Of a stretch of DNA of 51,029 bases, positions 34,164 through 43,444 are shown in pieces. Origin of the DNA: Clostridium sp. Marseille-P2415. Lineage in GTDB: Bacteria; Bacillota; Clostridia; Lachnospirales; Lachnospiraceae. Both the position numbers and the translations under genes were made by a program. Below the pieces are notes generated by a model, which ran no database searches, was not told the DNA's origin, and was given only the letters and a program-made list of their open reading frames with translations. The stretch's first letter is position 1. Every line of letters begins with the position of its first letter. The DNA lies in contig NZ_LT732526.1 of NCBI RefSeq assembly GCF_900155545.1, forward strand, positions 1,740,593 through 1,791,621, written 5' to 3'.

Positions 34164-35069
34164 ATGACATTACAGCAACTAAAATATATTGTTACAGTAG
34201 CGGAATGCGGCTCCATAAATGAGGCTGCAAAGCAACTGTTTATCTCTCAGCCGAGTCTCTCAAATGCCATTAAAGAGGTGGAATTGAAAGCAAAGAGGAC
34301 TCTGTTCCTGCGTACTCCGAGGGGAATGCAGATCACGGAAGAGGGGTTGGAATTTCTCGGCTATGCCCGTCAGGTGTTGCAGCAGATGGATATGCTGGAG
34401 GGCAAGTATCTGAATGAACAGAATGGGAAGCAACGCTTTTCCGTTTCCACACAGCACTATACATTTGCCGCAAATGCATTCGTGGAATTGGTAAAGCAGT
34501 TTGGCGGAGAGGTTTATGATTTTACGCTTCACGAGGGTACAACCCATGATATAATTGAAAACGTGAAGAGTCTCCGTAGTGACCTCGGTATTATTTATCT
34601 GAGCTATGCGAACGAAACTGTCATTGAAAAACTGTTGTCCGACAACGACCTGATATTCAAACACCTTTTTAATGCAAAGCCACATGTGTTTCTGTTCAGG
34701 AACCATCCACTGGCGGGTAAGGACATGGTTACGCTTGATGAACTGGAGGATTACCCATGCATCACCTACAATCAGGGCATTTACAATTCTTTTTATTATT
34801 CTGAGGAAATCCTGTCCACAAGAACGGCAGCAAAACAGATACGCGTAAGCGACCGCGCTGCTGTCGTGAATTTTATCATTGGTCTGAATGCTTATACGAT
34901 TTCGTCCGGAGTGTTTCCAGCTTACTTACACGGCAATGATATCATTGCCGTACAGCTGGATGTGGACGAAAAGATAGAGGTAGGCACAATTACGCACAAG
35001 GATATGGTTCTAAATGAACTGGGGCACATCTATCTTGCTGCGTTAGAAAAATACGCAGAGGGTATATAG
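34164..35069 (+). CDS. LysR-family regulator next to a LysE exporter
   Basis: About 301 residues from ATG 34164 (AGAAGGGG upstream); the longer frame from 34026 has no site and no homology. The DNA-binding domain contains GSINEAAKQLFISQPSLSNAIKEVE; the sensor domain follows from about 90. It is followed by its own terminator and then by a LysE-family exporter on the same strand. This mirrors ArgP/LysG-LysE pairs, in which the regulator senses an amino acid and activates export. Confidence 0.88.
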   Translation: MTLQQLKYIVTVAECGSINEAAKQLFISQPSLSNAIKEVELKAKRTLFLRTPRGMQITEEGLEFLGYARQVLQQMDMLEGKYLNEQNGKQRFSVSTQHYTFAANAFVELVKQFGGEVYDFTLHEGTTHDIIENVKSLRSDLGIIYLSYANETVIEKLLSDNDLIFKHLFNAKPHVFLFRNHPLAGKDMVTLDELEDYPCITYNQGIYNSFYYSEEILSTRTAAKQIRVSDRAAVVNFIIGLNAYTISSGVFPAYLHGNDIIAVQLDVDEKIEVGTITHKDMVLNELGHIYLAALEKYAEGI

Positions 35070-35105
35070 TTTCAACCTATATCAATACATACAAAACTCA
35101 TAATT

Positions 35106-35138
35106 TAGTATAGCGCTTTTGGGTGCTATACTATTTTT
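35106..35138 (+). terminator. Rho-independent terminator after the LysR gene
   Basis: TAGTATAGC/GCTATACTA stem of nine pairs with a 10-base loop, followed by TTTTTAT. It lies between LysR and LysE, so LysE needs its own promoter. Confidence 0.88.
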
Positions 35139-35197
35139 ATCTCAAAAAATTTCAGAAGATTTCAAAATAAGCCAGATATAATGGAGGGAGTATTGCT

Positions 35198-35773
35198 ATG
35201 CCTGTTTCTACACTAACTGCACTCATTGCCTACATGTTAATTAATTCTTTCACGCCTGGTCCGGGAAACATTTTAACGCTTACCACCATAACGGCCTATG
35301 GATGGAAAAGGGGAAAAATGCTATTTTTCGGCATCGTATGCGGATATTATTGCGTACAGGCCATTTGCGCCGCTGCTATTTTCGGACTGAGTCATTACCT
35401 GTCACCCATACTGACTATAATGAAGTATTTTGGCGCGGTTTATCTCTTGTGGCTTTCCATACATATTGTCAGAAGCAGGCCGGATGAAAGCGGCAAGGCT
35501 AAGGAGCCTTTGTTCTGTACGGGATTCTTATTGCAGTTTGTTAACGTCAAAATATATTTTTACGGTATGACCTGCCTTACGGGATATGTCGTACCGTATT
35601 ATAATTCTTTTGCCGCTCTATTGGGTACGGAAATGATAATTGCCTCCGTCGGTTCGCTCGCGTCCTTATTATGGGCATGGTTTGGCATGAAAATACAGAA
35701 AAAGTACTATAAATCCATCAATATTATTTTCGCTGTTTTTTTGATTTATTGTGCTTGGACTATGGTATTTTAG
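35198..35773 (+). CDS. LysE/RhtB-family amino-acid exporter
   Basis: 191 residues, about six membrane segments. The family signature NSFTPGPGNILTLT lies at the N-terminus, and GFLLQFVNVKIYFYGM in the middle corresponds to the usual NPK-like motif. ATGGAGGGAG precedes the ATG. Members export lysine, arginine, threonine or homoserine lactones. The adjacent LysR protein is the likely activator. It ends before a bidirectional terminator. Confidence 0.87.
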   Translation: MPVSTLTALIAYMLINSFTPGPGNILTLTTITAYGWKRGKMLFFGIVCGYYCVQAICAAAIFGLSHYLSPILTIMKYFGAVYLLWLSIHIVRSRPDESGKAKEPLFCTGFLLQFVNVKIYFYGMTCLTGYVVPYYNSFAALLGTEMIIASVGSLASLLWAWFGMKIQKKYYKSINIIFAVFLIYCAWTMVF

Positions 35774-35848
35774 GCCTGTTTCATATATATTGTGCATGGA
35801 AATTTGTGAATGGAAAATGAAAAATTTTAGAGATGTTGTTTAGAAAAA

Positions 35849-35880
35849 AATTCTGTGCAGTTTCATAACCGCACAGAATT
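35849..35880. terminator. Bidirectional terminator between LysE and the ABM-like gene
   Basis: AATTCTGTGC/GCACAGAATT stem, 12-base loop, A run on the left and T run on the right, between convergent genes. Confidence 0.88.
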
Positions 35881-35896
35881 TTAATATTAGATACCA

Positions 35897-36187
35897 TTAA
35901 GCAACACTGTAGATTTTAACATCCGGATCTGCACTCCATAGTGGTTTAAGTCCAACAAATACATCATTTTTGAACATCTCGCTGCTTAAATATGCCTGTG
36001 CATGTTCTACACTGTCAAATCCGTGCAATACCTGAACATCTTCCTCCCGGATCAGCAAGTCTTTTGTCAATGCACCTTCAATCTTCTTAAGAAATGGCTC
36101 GCGATAATCTGTATATACCTTTGCTGCAGCAGGACGATTTGCATTTTCAATTTTCATCGTGATTTCAAGATATGCATTTACTTTCAT
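35897..36187 (-). CDS. Small ABM-like (dimeric alpha-beta barrel) protein
   Basis: 96 residues with GGAGG nine bases upstream of ATG. The pattern MKVNAYLEITMKIE, helix, VQVLHGFDSVEHAQAYLSS, then a final strand VKIYSVA, is that of the ferredoxin-like dimeric alpha-beta barrel group (antibiotic-biosynthesis monooxygenase, EthD and related). No catalytic residues can be assigned and there is no operon partner, so the role is unknown. The 186 bases upstream to the GH32 gene show nothing else. Confidence 0.6.
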   Translation of the reverse strand: MKVNAYLEITMKIENANRPAAAKVYTDYREPFLKKIEGALTKDLLIREEDVQVLHGFDSVEHAQAYLSSEMFKNDVFVGLKPLWSADPDVKIYSVA

Positions 36188-36373
36188 TGTTTGTTCCTCC
36201 TAAAATAAATTTGTTTGCTCTTTCATGAGCTTGGCTATATTATAAACAGAATACTTTGAAAGAGGAATATATCAGTAAATTTATTAGTTACTATTAATTT
36301 TATTAGTTATATTCGTTGCCCACTGGAATATGGATTGGAGGCTTTCGGGGTTTAACTCATTCATGTTCTATTT

Positions 36374-37738
36374 CTATTTTTCCAAATTCCACTTCCTTAC
36401 AATGCCCGTAACCCCATCCGTCTTTACTTCCAGCTCCTCGTTCTCCATGTAGAACCGGGTGGTGAACACGGAGAATCCACCGTTAATATAGACCTCCATA
36501 ATGGAATGATCCATCAGGATATCCAGAGATTTCAGATCCTTTAACTCTGCCCTTCGAACGCTCCTGCCGCTGCCTGATCCGTCCTTGAATTCCATGGAAA
36601 AGACCTGCTTCTCCCTGTTATAGGCCAGTATGAGACTGCCGCAGAAACTGATTTCCATGGTCTCGTTCTCCATGTTATCTATCTGAATCTCTGAAGCCAT
36701 AGTGCAGAAAAATTTTTTATCCTGTATAAGCTCTTCGGACCTTCTCAGCCCCCGGACCTCTTCCACAGGCATTTGGCAGATGACATTTTCCTTAAGAGTC
36801 AGCTCTCTGGGAAGAGTGAACATATGCTGCCAGCCCTGTTCTATGGCCGGTGCATTGTTATATTCTTCGCAATCAATCATCCCTGCCCATCCAACCAGGA
36901 TTCTTCTCCCCTTTTCATCCAAAAACGTTTGAGGAGCATAAAAATCAAAGCCCATATCCCATTCCCGAAACTCCGACAATTCATAACCGCCTTCCGCCTT
37001 ATAATCCCCTTTCATCAGGAAATATCCCGACTGGTACCGATTCTGGAACCGAAGCTCCTTTGCCTTTAAACCCTGTGGCGATACGGAAAGGACGGAAACA
37101 GTGTCCAGGGCAAATAAATCAGGACATTCCCACATATATCCGAAGTCACCTCCGGTCTGAATGCGGTTGATGTACCGCCAATGCAGCCTGTCATCGGATT
37201 CAAACACCAGGACAACGCCCTGATCCCTGTTGGTCCTGGCTCCCTGAACCATGTAATACCGACCATTTTCTTTAAATACCTTTGGGTCCCTTACGTGGCA
37301 GCTCACATCAGCGGGATAGTCCTCATTTGTCATCAGGCACTGCTTTTCACCCATGAAATGGCCGTCCCGGGTCTTCACCAGTATGGTGTTGGCCCCTCTG
37401 CCCTCTGATACGTAATCGTAATCCCCTTCCTCTTTCACATTACCCGTATAATAGAGGTAAATGTTCCCGTCCTCTGTCAGGGCCGAGCCGGAATACACGC
37501 CGTCCCTGTCATAGGGACTGTCCGGGGATAAAACGATGCCGGTATAATTCCAGCGGACCAAATCACGGGACTCATAATGGCCCCAGTGTTTTAAGCCGCC
37601 CTCCGGGCTTTCCGGCACATACTGGAAATAAAAATGGAAAGTCCCATCCATCTGGCACAGACCGTTGGGATCGTTGAGCCACCCGTCAGGGGGGGCCAGA
37701 TGGTAAGCGGGATAAAACATGCCGCGGTCAGCTCTCAT
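36374..37738 (-). CDS. scrB: GH32 sucrose-6-phosphate hydrolase (beta-fructofuranosidase)
   Basis: About 454 residues from ATG 37738; an overlapping TTG at 37747 is possible. The GH32 motifs are WLNDPNG (nucleophile aspartate, about residue 23), the RDP of VRDPKVFKENG (transition-state stabiliser) and WECPDLF (acid/base glutamate). A C-terminal beta-sandwich includes DHSIMEVYINGG. Directly downstream of a sucrose-type EIIBC with overlapping ends, it should split sucrose 6-phosphate to glucose 6-phosphate and fructose in the cytoplasm. No signal peptide. Confidence 0.92.
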   Translation of the reverse strand: MRADRGMFYPAYHLAPPDGWLNDPNGLCQMDGTFHFYFQYVPESPEGGLKHWGHYESRDLVRWNYTGIVLSPDSPYDRDGVYSGSALTEDGNIYLYYTGNVKEEGDYDYVSEGRGANTILVKTRDGHFMGEKQCLMTNEDYPADVSCHVRDPKVFKENGRYYMVQGARTNRDQGVVLVFESDDRLHWRYINRIQTGGDFGYMWECPDLFALDTVSVLSVSPQGLKAKELRFQNRYQSGYFLMKGDYKAEGGYELSEFREWDMGFDFYAPQTFLDEKGRRILVGWAGMIDCEEYNNAPAIEQGWQHMFTLPRELTLKENVICQMPVEEVRGLRRSEELIQDKKFFCTMASEIQIDNMENETMEISFCGSLILAYNREKQVFSMEFKDGSGSGRSVRRAELKDLKSLDILMDHSIMEVYINGGFSVFTTRFYMENEELEVKTDGVTGIVRKWNLEK

Positions 37739-37743
37739 TTTTC

Positions 37744-39120
37744 TCAAACCTTTCCGTTATCATCCTTATATAGAATCCAGGATATAACAAATGCAGCACC
37801 TCCTGCAATGAGCATGGTAATCAGATAAGAAAGCGCATAATTGGCGGTAATCAGGAATCCGAACAGCCCCGTAATGCCGTATGCGGTGGCGCTGATTCCC
37901 ATGACAGACGCGTACAAAGCACCTATCCCCCCGCCGATACAGCCGGCAATAAATGGCTTTACGTAGCGGATATTCACACCGAAGATGGCAGGCTCTGTAA
38001 TTCCTAAGAAAGCAGAGAGGGAAGCAGGAAAGGCCAGGGCCTTTGTCTTTTTATTCCTGGTCTTTATGGCCAGAGCCAGAGCGGCCGCGCCCTGGGCCAC
38101 ATTGGCGGCCGTTGCGATCGGCATCCAGGTGTTGGCTCCTGTGGAGCTTAGCATGCCTGCCTCTATGGCATTATACATATGATGGACTCCCGCTACCACG
38201 GTAGGAGCGTAAACGCCCCCGATAAAGAAAGCGCCGATTCCAAAAGGGAGGCTGATCAAAAACTGCGCTCCACCCAGCACCCGATTTTCCAGAGCGGAAA
38301 ATACAGGGCCTAAAATCGTAAGGGATAAGTAGCCTGTTACGAGAACGGTTACCAGGGGCGTTACGAATAAATCGATCATCTCCGGCACCACCTTGTGGAG
38401 TTTTTTTTCAATTGAGCTCATTACAAATACCGCAATGACCACGGGAATCACGTGCCCCTGATATCCCACCAAGTTGATGTTGTAAAGGCCGAACCAGGCG
38501 CTGGCCGTTGGCACGGAGTCAGCCCCTGCCACGCTCCAGGCGTTCATCAAGTCCGGGTGGATCATAATCATGCCAATAACCGCACCCAGGAACATGTTGC
38601 CGCCAAAGGTTTTTGCCGCGCTGATGGCGATCAGGACCGGCAGGAATACAAAGGCAGCGTTGCTGAATAAATGGATGATGGTGTAGGTGCCTGACTGGGA
38701 CATGGCCGGGAATACGTTAGAAAACCCTTCCAGCAAGCCCATCAGCAGTCCGCTTGCCACGATGGCAGGAATGATGGGGACGAAGATGTCTCCCAATGTC
38801 TTGATAGCCCGCATGAACACGTTCTGTCTGGAAGCCGCAGCCTGCTTTACCTCCTCCCTGGAAGCTTCCTGAATTTCCGCCAGTTTGACGAACTCATCAT
38901 ACACCTTGTTGACCACTCCCGTGCCTAAAATGACCTGAAGCTGGCCCGAGGCCTCGAACACGCCCTTGACTCCGTCGATGGCTTCAATTTCCTGTTTTCT
39001 GCACTTTCCATTGTCCCCGATCACCAGACGGAGCCTGGTGGCACAATGAGCCGCTGAAATAATATTTTCTTTCCCGCCGATACATGAAATGATTGATGCC
39101 GCTGTTTTGCCATAGTCCAT
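37744..39120 (-). CDS. scrA: PTS sucrose-type EIIBC component
   Basis: 458 residues. The IIB domain (1-80) has the phosphorylated cysteine C26 in SAAHCATRLRL. The IIC membrane domain has the signature GITEPAIFGVNIRYVKPFIAG and AGVHHMYNAIEAG. There is no fused IIA domain, so phosphate must come from another EIIA protein. Its partner GH32 gene and a LacI regulator upstream make sucrose (or a related fructoside) the likely substrate. The region 39121-39395 holds its promoter and operators. Confidence 0.92.
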   Translation of the reverse strand: MDYGKTAASIISCIGGKENIISAAHCATRLRLVIGDNGKCRKQEIEAIDGVKGVFEASGQLQVILGTGVVNKVYDEFVKLAEIQEASREEVKQAAASRQNVFMRAIKTLGDIFVPIIPAIVASGLLMGLLEGFSNVFPAMSQSGTYTIIHLFSNAAFVFLPVLIAISAAKTFGGNMFLGAVIGMIMIHPDLMNAWSVAGADSVPTASAWFGLYNINLVGYQGHVIPVVIAVFVMSSIEKKLHKVVPEMIDLFVTPLVTVLVTGYLSLTILGPVFSALENRVLGGAQFLISLPFGIGAFFIGGVYAPTVVAGVHHMYNAIEAGMLSSTGANTWMPIATAANVAQGAAALALAIKTRNKKTKALAFPASLSAFLGITEPAIFGVNIRYVKPFIAGCIGGGIGALYASVMGISATAYGITGLFGFLITANYALSYLITMLIAGGAAFVISWILYKDDNGKV

Positions 39121-39221
39121 TTGAATACCTTCCCTTTCCCTTTGAAAAAAGCGTTTTTGATTACGTTTAAGGAGGCGTAGGGAACCTGCCGCTTTCCCTT
39201 TCCTTATTTCCTACGCCCTAT

Positions 39222-39305
39222 ATGTAATCGATTTCATATTGTAATTGAATTATACAATGGTTAATTGTAAAAATATATTGGTAATATATATGAAATCAAT
39301 TTCAT
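39222..39305 (-). promoter_or_regulatory. Paired LacI-type operators of the sucrose operon
   Basis: Two similar palindromes, ATGTAATCGATTTCAT (39222-39237) and ATGAAATCAATTTCAT (39290-39305), lie 68 bases apart between the regulator gene and the EIIBC start. A third partial match, TGAAAACGATATCA, is at about 40420, upstream of the regulator itself. This layout fits looping repression by the adjacent LacI protein plus autoregulation. Confidence 0.75.
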
Positions 39306-39395
39306 ATTATTGTTACATTTTACTAAACTGTCTCTTCTTAAAACGCTTTTTTACAACAAATGACTCTTTTTTTTAAACAGCCTTTACCGCTTCTC

Positions 39396-40376
39396 TCAAA
39401 CCGACTTCTGTTCCTTCACCTCAAATCCCATCATCACCCGTTTCTTCGGCACATTTTCATTTTCCAGCAGCTCAAACAGCAGGGAGACGGCCTCTTTTCC
39501 GCTTTCCTCATAATAATAATGGGCCGTGGTCAGAGTCGGAACTGTTATTTCCGAAATCCTCGTATGGCCGATTCCCGTCAGGCTCACCTCCTCAGGAAGC
39601 CGTTTTCCCAGCTCCCGCAGATATTTCATAGCGCCTAAGGCAATGGTATCAGTTGCGCAGAACACCCCATCAATAGACGGATTCCTTGAAAATGCCTCCC
39701 TGCACCGCTTATAGCCGGATACCATGGTAAATTCGCATTCGTACATATCCGTCTCTTCGGGCTTCCTGCCCGCCTGCCCCATGGCCTCCATAAATCCCTG
39801 ATAGCGCTGCTCTCCCGCCGCTGCGTCCCTCCTCGTCACTCCAAGGTAAGCGATCCTCTTCCGTCCCCGTTTGAGCAAAAGCTCTGCCAGCGCCCTGGCC
39901 GCATTTTTATCATCGTGGTAAATACAGGAAGCATATTCGCAGGCTTGTCCAACCACGACCACAGGCACATTGAGCGCCTTAATCAGCTCCTTGTGCCTGG
40001 CCGTCAGCAGGGTGGCGATGAAGATGATGCCATCCACCCTGTCATTGTTAAAAATTTTAAGATAATCCAGTTCCTTTTCAATATTATTTTCCGTATTCGC
40101 CAGCAGCAGCTCATACTCCCGCTTAGACAGCCCCTGGCTGATGCCCGCAACCACACGGCTGACCGCCTCCGAATCGATCTTCGGAAGCACCACGCCGATC
40201 ATCCTGGTCTTCTTGGTGCGCAGCATCTGGGCCTGTACGGAAGGACGGTACCCCGTCTCCTCAATAACCCTCCTGATCTTTTCTTTCTTATCCTCACTGA
40301 TATATCCCTGATTTAAATATCTGGACACAGCCGCAGCCGAAACTCCCGCCATCTTAGCGATCTCACTGATTGTCAT
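39396..40376 (-). CDS. scrR: LacI-family repressor of the sucrose operon
   Basis: 326 residues. Helix-turn-helix TISEIAKMAGVSAAAVSRYLN; hinge helix region RPSVQAQMLRTKKT; sensor domain with DGVFCATDTIALGAMKYLREL and VSLTGIGHTRISEITVPTLTT. GGAGGGAG precedes the ATG. It lies directly upstream of EIIBC and GH32 on the same strand, and palindromic operators are found in between. The effector is probably sucrose 6-phosphate or fructose, an inference. Confidence 0.9.
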   Translation of the reverse strand: MTISEIAKMAGVSAAAVSRYLNQGYISEDKKEKIRRVIEETGYRPSVQAQMLRTKKTRMIGVVLPKIDSEAVSRVVAGISQGLSKREYELLLANTENNIEKELDYLKIFNNDRVDGIIFIATLLTARHKELIKALNVPVVVVGQACEYASCIYHDDKNAARALAELLLKRGRKRIAYLGVTRRDAAAGEQRYQGFMEAMGQAGRKPEETDMYECEFTMVSGYKRCREAFSRNPSIDGVFCATDTIALGAMKYLRELGKRLPEEVSLTGIGHTRISEITVPTLTTAHYYYEESGKEAVSLLFELLENENVPKKRVMMGFEVKEQKSV

Positions 40377-40617
40377 AACGAGCTCCCTCCGGTAAAATGC
40401 ATATTAATATGAAATATTCCTGAAAACGATATCATATCTTTATCATATACGATGGGAACGGAAATCTCAATCTTTTGTTTGAAAAATTTCATTAGCAAAT
40501 TCGAAGCCAGCATAAAATCTGTTCAAAGCTTCGGGTTCAGAGCACTGTGAGCGGTGTCTTTTTATAAGCAGCATATATAACAATTAGATGTATTTTAAAA
40601 TATCATCAATAGGTTTA

Positions 40618-41670
40618 CTATAAGTATACTACACAATTCTGCTCTGCGGAACGAAAGATGGCCTCCATGATTTTCATGACTTCCATAACCTCATCCTGAC
40701 GAATGAGCGGTTGTGCTCCCTCATGGATGCAGGCGCGAATATTTCGGTAAAAATCCCGAATATCGGAATGAACTTCCGGTAACGGATATTTTTTAACTGT
40801 CTCATCAGTACGGGGTGCCATGGTTTTGGTCAGACCTGCTGCGGTTACCACCGGCACAGCATCACGTTTTTCCCAATCCGAAACCATGACAATTTCACCA
40901 TTCCGCTCCCAGTCATGTATAATGGCAGAGCCGTTTTCTCCCTGAATGTACCAGCGAGGCATAGAGATAAAGTTGCTGGTGCCCACTTCTACCAAAAAGG
41001 TCAATTGGTCATCAAACTGAAAGAGGGCACGGAAGCCGTCGTCTACCGCTTCGTTAGTGACATTCGTCAGCTGCGCAAAAACACTTTTGGGTTTACGCCC
41101 CTTAAGCATCATAGTCATCTGATCCAGCAGATGTACACCCCAGTCCAACACCATTCCACCGCCATGCTGCTTTTGATTACGCCAGTCACCCGGTATTCCA
41201 CGGGAGCCGTGTACCCGGCTCTCAATATTAAATATTTTGCCCATTATTTGCTGATCATACAGTTTTTTGACAGTCAGATAATCCTCATCCCAGCGGCGAT
41301 TTTGGTGTACTGTAAACAATACACCGTTCTTTTTAGCGCAGTTGATCATCTGTTCTAATTCGTCACTTCCAAGCGCCACAGGTTTTTCACAAACCACATG
41401 CTTGCCGGCACCCATAACTGCAAGTGCAATAGGCAAATGGGTATCATTTGGGGTGGCTATGGTTACTGCTTCCACCGATTCATCGGCCAATAATTCCTGC
41501 TGTGATCCATAGACATGAATTCCGTCCGCGGCTGCAGCTTCCCTTCGGACCGGGTCAATGTCCCAAATACCGCATAAGCTGGCTTCATCAATATTTGAAA
41601 GTGTCTTAGTATGCCAGCTTCCCATGCCCCCATATCCAATCAAGGCGATATTGAGTTTTTTGTTATCCAT
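40618..41670 (-). CDS. Gfo/Idh/MocA-family oxidoreductase (last gene of cluster)
   Basis: About 350 residues from ATG 41670, with AGGAGA 15 bases upstream; an earlier in-frame start overlaps the previous gene. Rossmann motif IALIGYGGMGSWH, then TPNDTHLPIALAVMGAGKHVVCEKPVAL with the catalytic-type EKP lysine, and GGGMVLDWGVHLLDQMTMML. The family oxidises sugars, inositols and glycosides with a tightly bound NAD(P). It is one of two such enzymes in this four-gene cluster, 22 bases after a TIM-barrel isomerase-family gene. Confidence 0.88.
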   Translation of the reverse strand: MDNKKLNIALIGYGGMGSWHTKTLSNIDEASLCGIWDIDPVRREAAAADGIHVYGSQQELLADESVEAVTIATPNDTHLPIALAVMGAGKHVVCEKPVALGSDELEQMINCAKKNGVLFTVHQNRRWDEDYLTVKKLYDQQIMGKIFNIESRVHGSRGIPGDWRNQKQHGGGMVLDWGVHLLDQMTMMLKGRKPKSVFAQLTNVTNEAVDDGFRALFQFDDQLTFLVEVGTSNFISMPRWYIQGENGSAIIHDWERNGEIVMVSDWEKRDAVPVVTAAGLTKTMAPRTDETVKKYPLPEVHSDIRDFYRNIRACIHEGAQPLIRQDEVMEVMKIMEAIFRSAEQNCVVYL

Positions 41671-41692
41671 AATATTAATATTCTCCTGATTT

Positions 41693-42658
41693 TTAATTCC
41701 ACCATGCTTGTGCAGGCCGATCATGAATGATGATATCTTTTAAAAATGCAACGGCTTTTTCCAGTCCCTCCTCAATGGACATGAAAGAGTCTTCATGCTC
41801 AATGCTGACGGCTCCGTCATAGCCAATCAAACGCAGAGCAGTAATGATTTCCTTCCACTCACCGGCATCGTGCCCCCAGCCGACTGAACGGAACAGCCAA
41901 CTGCGGTCAGAGAGGTTACCATAGCTCCCTGTATCCAATACCCCATTGATTTGCGTATTTGCGGCATCAATTTTGGTATCCTTTGCATGGAAATGATATA
42001 TTGCTCCTTTGAGTGCTTTGATAGCCTCTGCCGGACGAATCCCCTGCCAGAACAAGTGGCTTGGATCGAAGTTTGCACCAATCGCATCACCAACTGCTTC
42101 TCTTAAACGCAGCAGTGTAGCGGTATTGTATACACAAAACCCAGGATGTAACTCCAACGCGATCTTATTGACACCGTAATTGGCTGCCTCAGCAACTGCG
42201 CCCTTCCAAAATGGAATCAGAACCTCGTTCCACTGATAGTCCAGGACATATTGGTAATCCGTGGGCCAGGAGCAAGTCACCCAGTTAGGGTATTTTGCAC
42301 CCTCATAGTCACCGGGGCACCCGGAAAAGCTCACCACGGTGTCGACTCCCATCTTTTCTGCTAAGCGCAGGGTCTGAGTAAAATCGTCAGCGGCCTGAGC
42401 ACGGATTTCCGCATTCGGATGTACATGGTTGGAATGGCAGCTCAATGCACTAATTTCCAAATTATATTTCTTCAGCATATCCTTATAAGCTGACAATTTA
42501 CTCTCACTTGAAAGCAATTCCTGCGGGTTAGAATGTTTGCTGCCCGGTGAGCCTCCGGTACCGATCTCTACTGTCTGTACCCCCAGACTGCTCAGATACC
42601 GGAATGCCTCTTCAGCGCTTCGATCATACAACGGAACTGTTAACACTCCTAATTTCAT
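41693..42658 (-). CDS. Sugar phosphate isomerase/epimerase-family TIM-barrel protein (321 residues)
   Basis: An AP-endonuclease-2-like TIM barrel. Metal-ligand-type positions are visible in ELHPGF, NFDPSHLFWQGI, YHFHAKDTKID and SIEHEDSFMS. AAAGGAG precedes the ATG. Relatives include xylose isomerase-like epimerases, IolE/IolI and the large subunit of C-glycoside-cleaving enzymes (DgpC/CarC), about the same length. Placed between two-domain oxidoreductases, it may act on a keto-sugar or keto-glycoside. Confidence 0.85.
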   Translation of the reverse strand: MKLGVLTVPLYDRSAEEAFRYLSSLGVQTVEIGTGGSPGSKHSNPQELLSSESKLSAYKDMLKKYNLEISALSCHSNHVHPNAEIRAQAADDFTQTLRLAEKMGVDTVVSFSGCPGDYEGAKYPNWVTCSWPTDYQYVLDYQWNEVLIPFWKGAVAEAANYGVNKIALELHPGFCVYNTATLLRLREAVGDAIGANFDPSHLFWQGIRPAEAIKALKGAIYHFHAKDTKIDAANTQINGVLDTGSYGNLSDRSWLFRSVGWGHDAGEWKEIITALRLIGYDGAVSIEHEDSFMSIEEGLEKAVAFLKDIIIHDRPAQAWWN

Positions 42659-42679
42659 ACCAATTCTCCTTTCGAAAAT

Positions 42680-43426
42680 CTATAAGTTCATGATGTGTTT
42701 ATAGCCTTTTTCTATGCTTTGATACGGTGAGACAGCGAACTCCTCCTGCTCCAGAATAAAGTGCTGCACACCGGTTTCCAACCCTTTGCGTACAATTGCT
42801 CCAAAATCCAGCACGCCTTCGTCTAAATCCACACACCTCTTGCTTTCAAAGTCGGCTATCTGCTTTAAGTGCAGCAGGCGGATACGGTCCTTTTGTTTTT
42901 GTATGTATTCCAGCACATCCACTCCAGCATAGGTTGCCCAATACACATCCAATTCCAATACAACATCCTGGGGATCCGTCAATTGCATTAATAAATCCAA
43001 AAGAGCTATCCCATCTTCTGATTTTGCAAATTCATGGGCATGATTGTGATAACCAAAGGCAAAACCTGCGCTGCGTACGGCTTTGGCAATCGGTGCAAGC
43101 TGTTCTGCCAGAATTTCCACATCATGGACAGTTTCAACGGGATAATAAGGCACGACGATGGCCTGCGTTCCAATCTGGCGGTTATAGCTTAACTCCTCAT
43201 CCAGAGCATTGATTAACCGTTCCAGAGGTACATGGCTGCTGATAGATTTTAAACCGTTTTCTTCCAATAATCCACTCATTTGTCCGGCTGTCAGGTTTCC
43301 ATAGCCGGCAAACTCCACTCCGGTATAGCCGACTTCAGCAACCCTTTTCAGTACATCGGAAAAACCGTTCCTGGTCAGCTCGCGCAGCGAATAGAGCTGA
43401 AGGTTGAACTCTTTAATTAGACTCAT
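42680..43426 (-). CDS. Sugar phosphate isomerase/epimerase-family TIM-barrel protein (248 residues)
   Basis: A shorter relative of its neighbour. Features are GYTGVEFAGYG, GYHNHAHEFAK, VVLELDVYWATYAGVD and LLHLKQIADF, where conserved Glu/Asp/His metal sites are expected. AGGAGGT precedes the ATG. It lies 18 bases downstream of the first oxidoreductase. The two TIM-barrel proteins share only fold-level similarity, suggesting successive steps (for example cleavage and epimerisation). Confidence 0.85.
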   Translation of the reverse strand: MSLIKEFNLQLYSLRELTRNGFSDVLKRVAEVGYTGVEFAGYGNLTAGQMSGLLEENGLKSISSHVPLERLINALDEELSYNRQIGTQAIVVPYYPVETVHDVEILAEQLAPIAKAVRSAGFAFGYHNHAHEFAKSEDGIALLDLLMQLTDPQDVVLELDVYWATYAGVDVLEYIQKQKDRIRLLHLKQIADFESKRCVDLDEGVLDFGAIVRKGLETGVQHFILEQEEFAVSPYQSIEKGYKHIMNL

Positions 43427-43444
43427 ATAATACCTCCTGTTATT

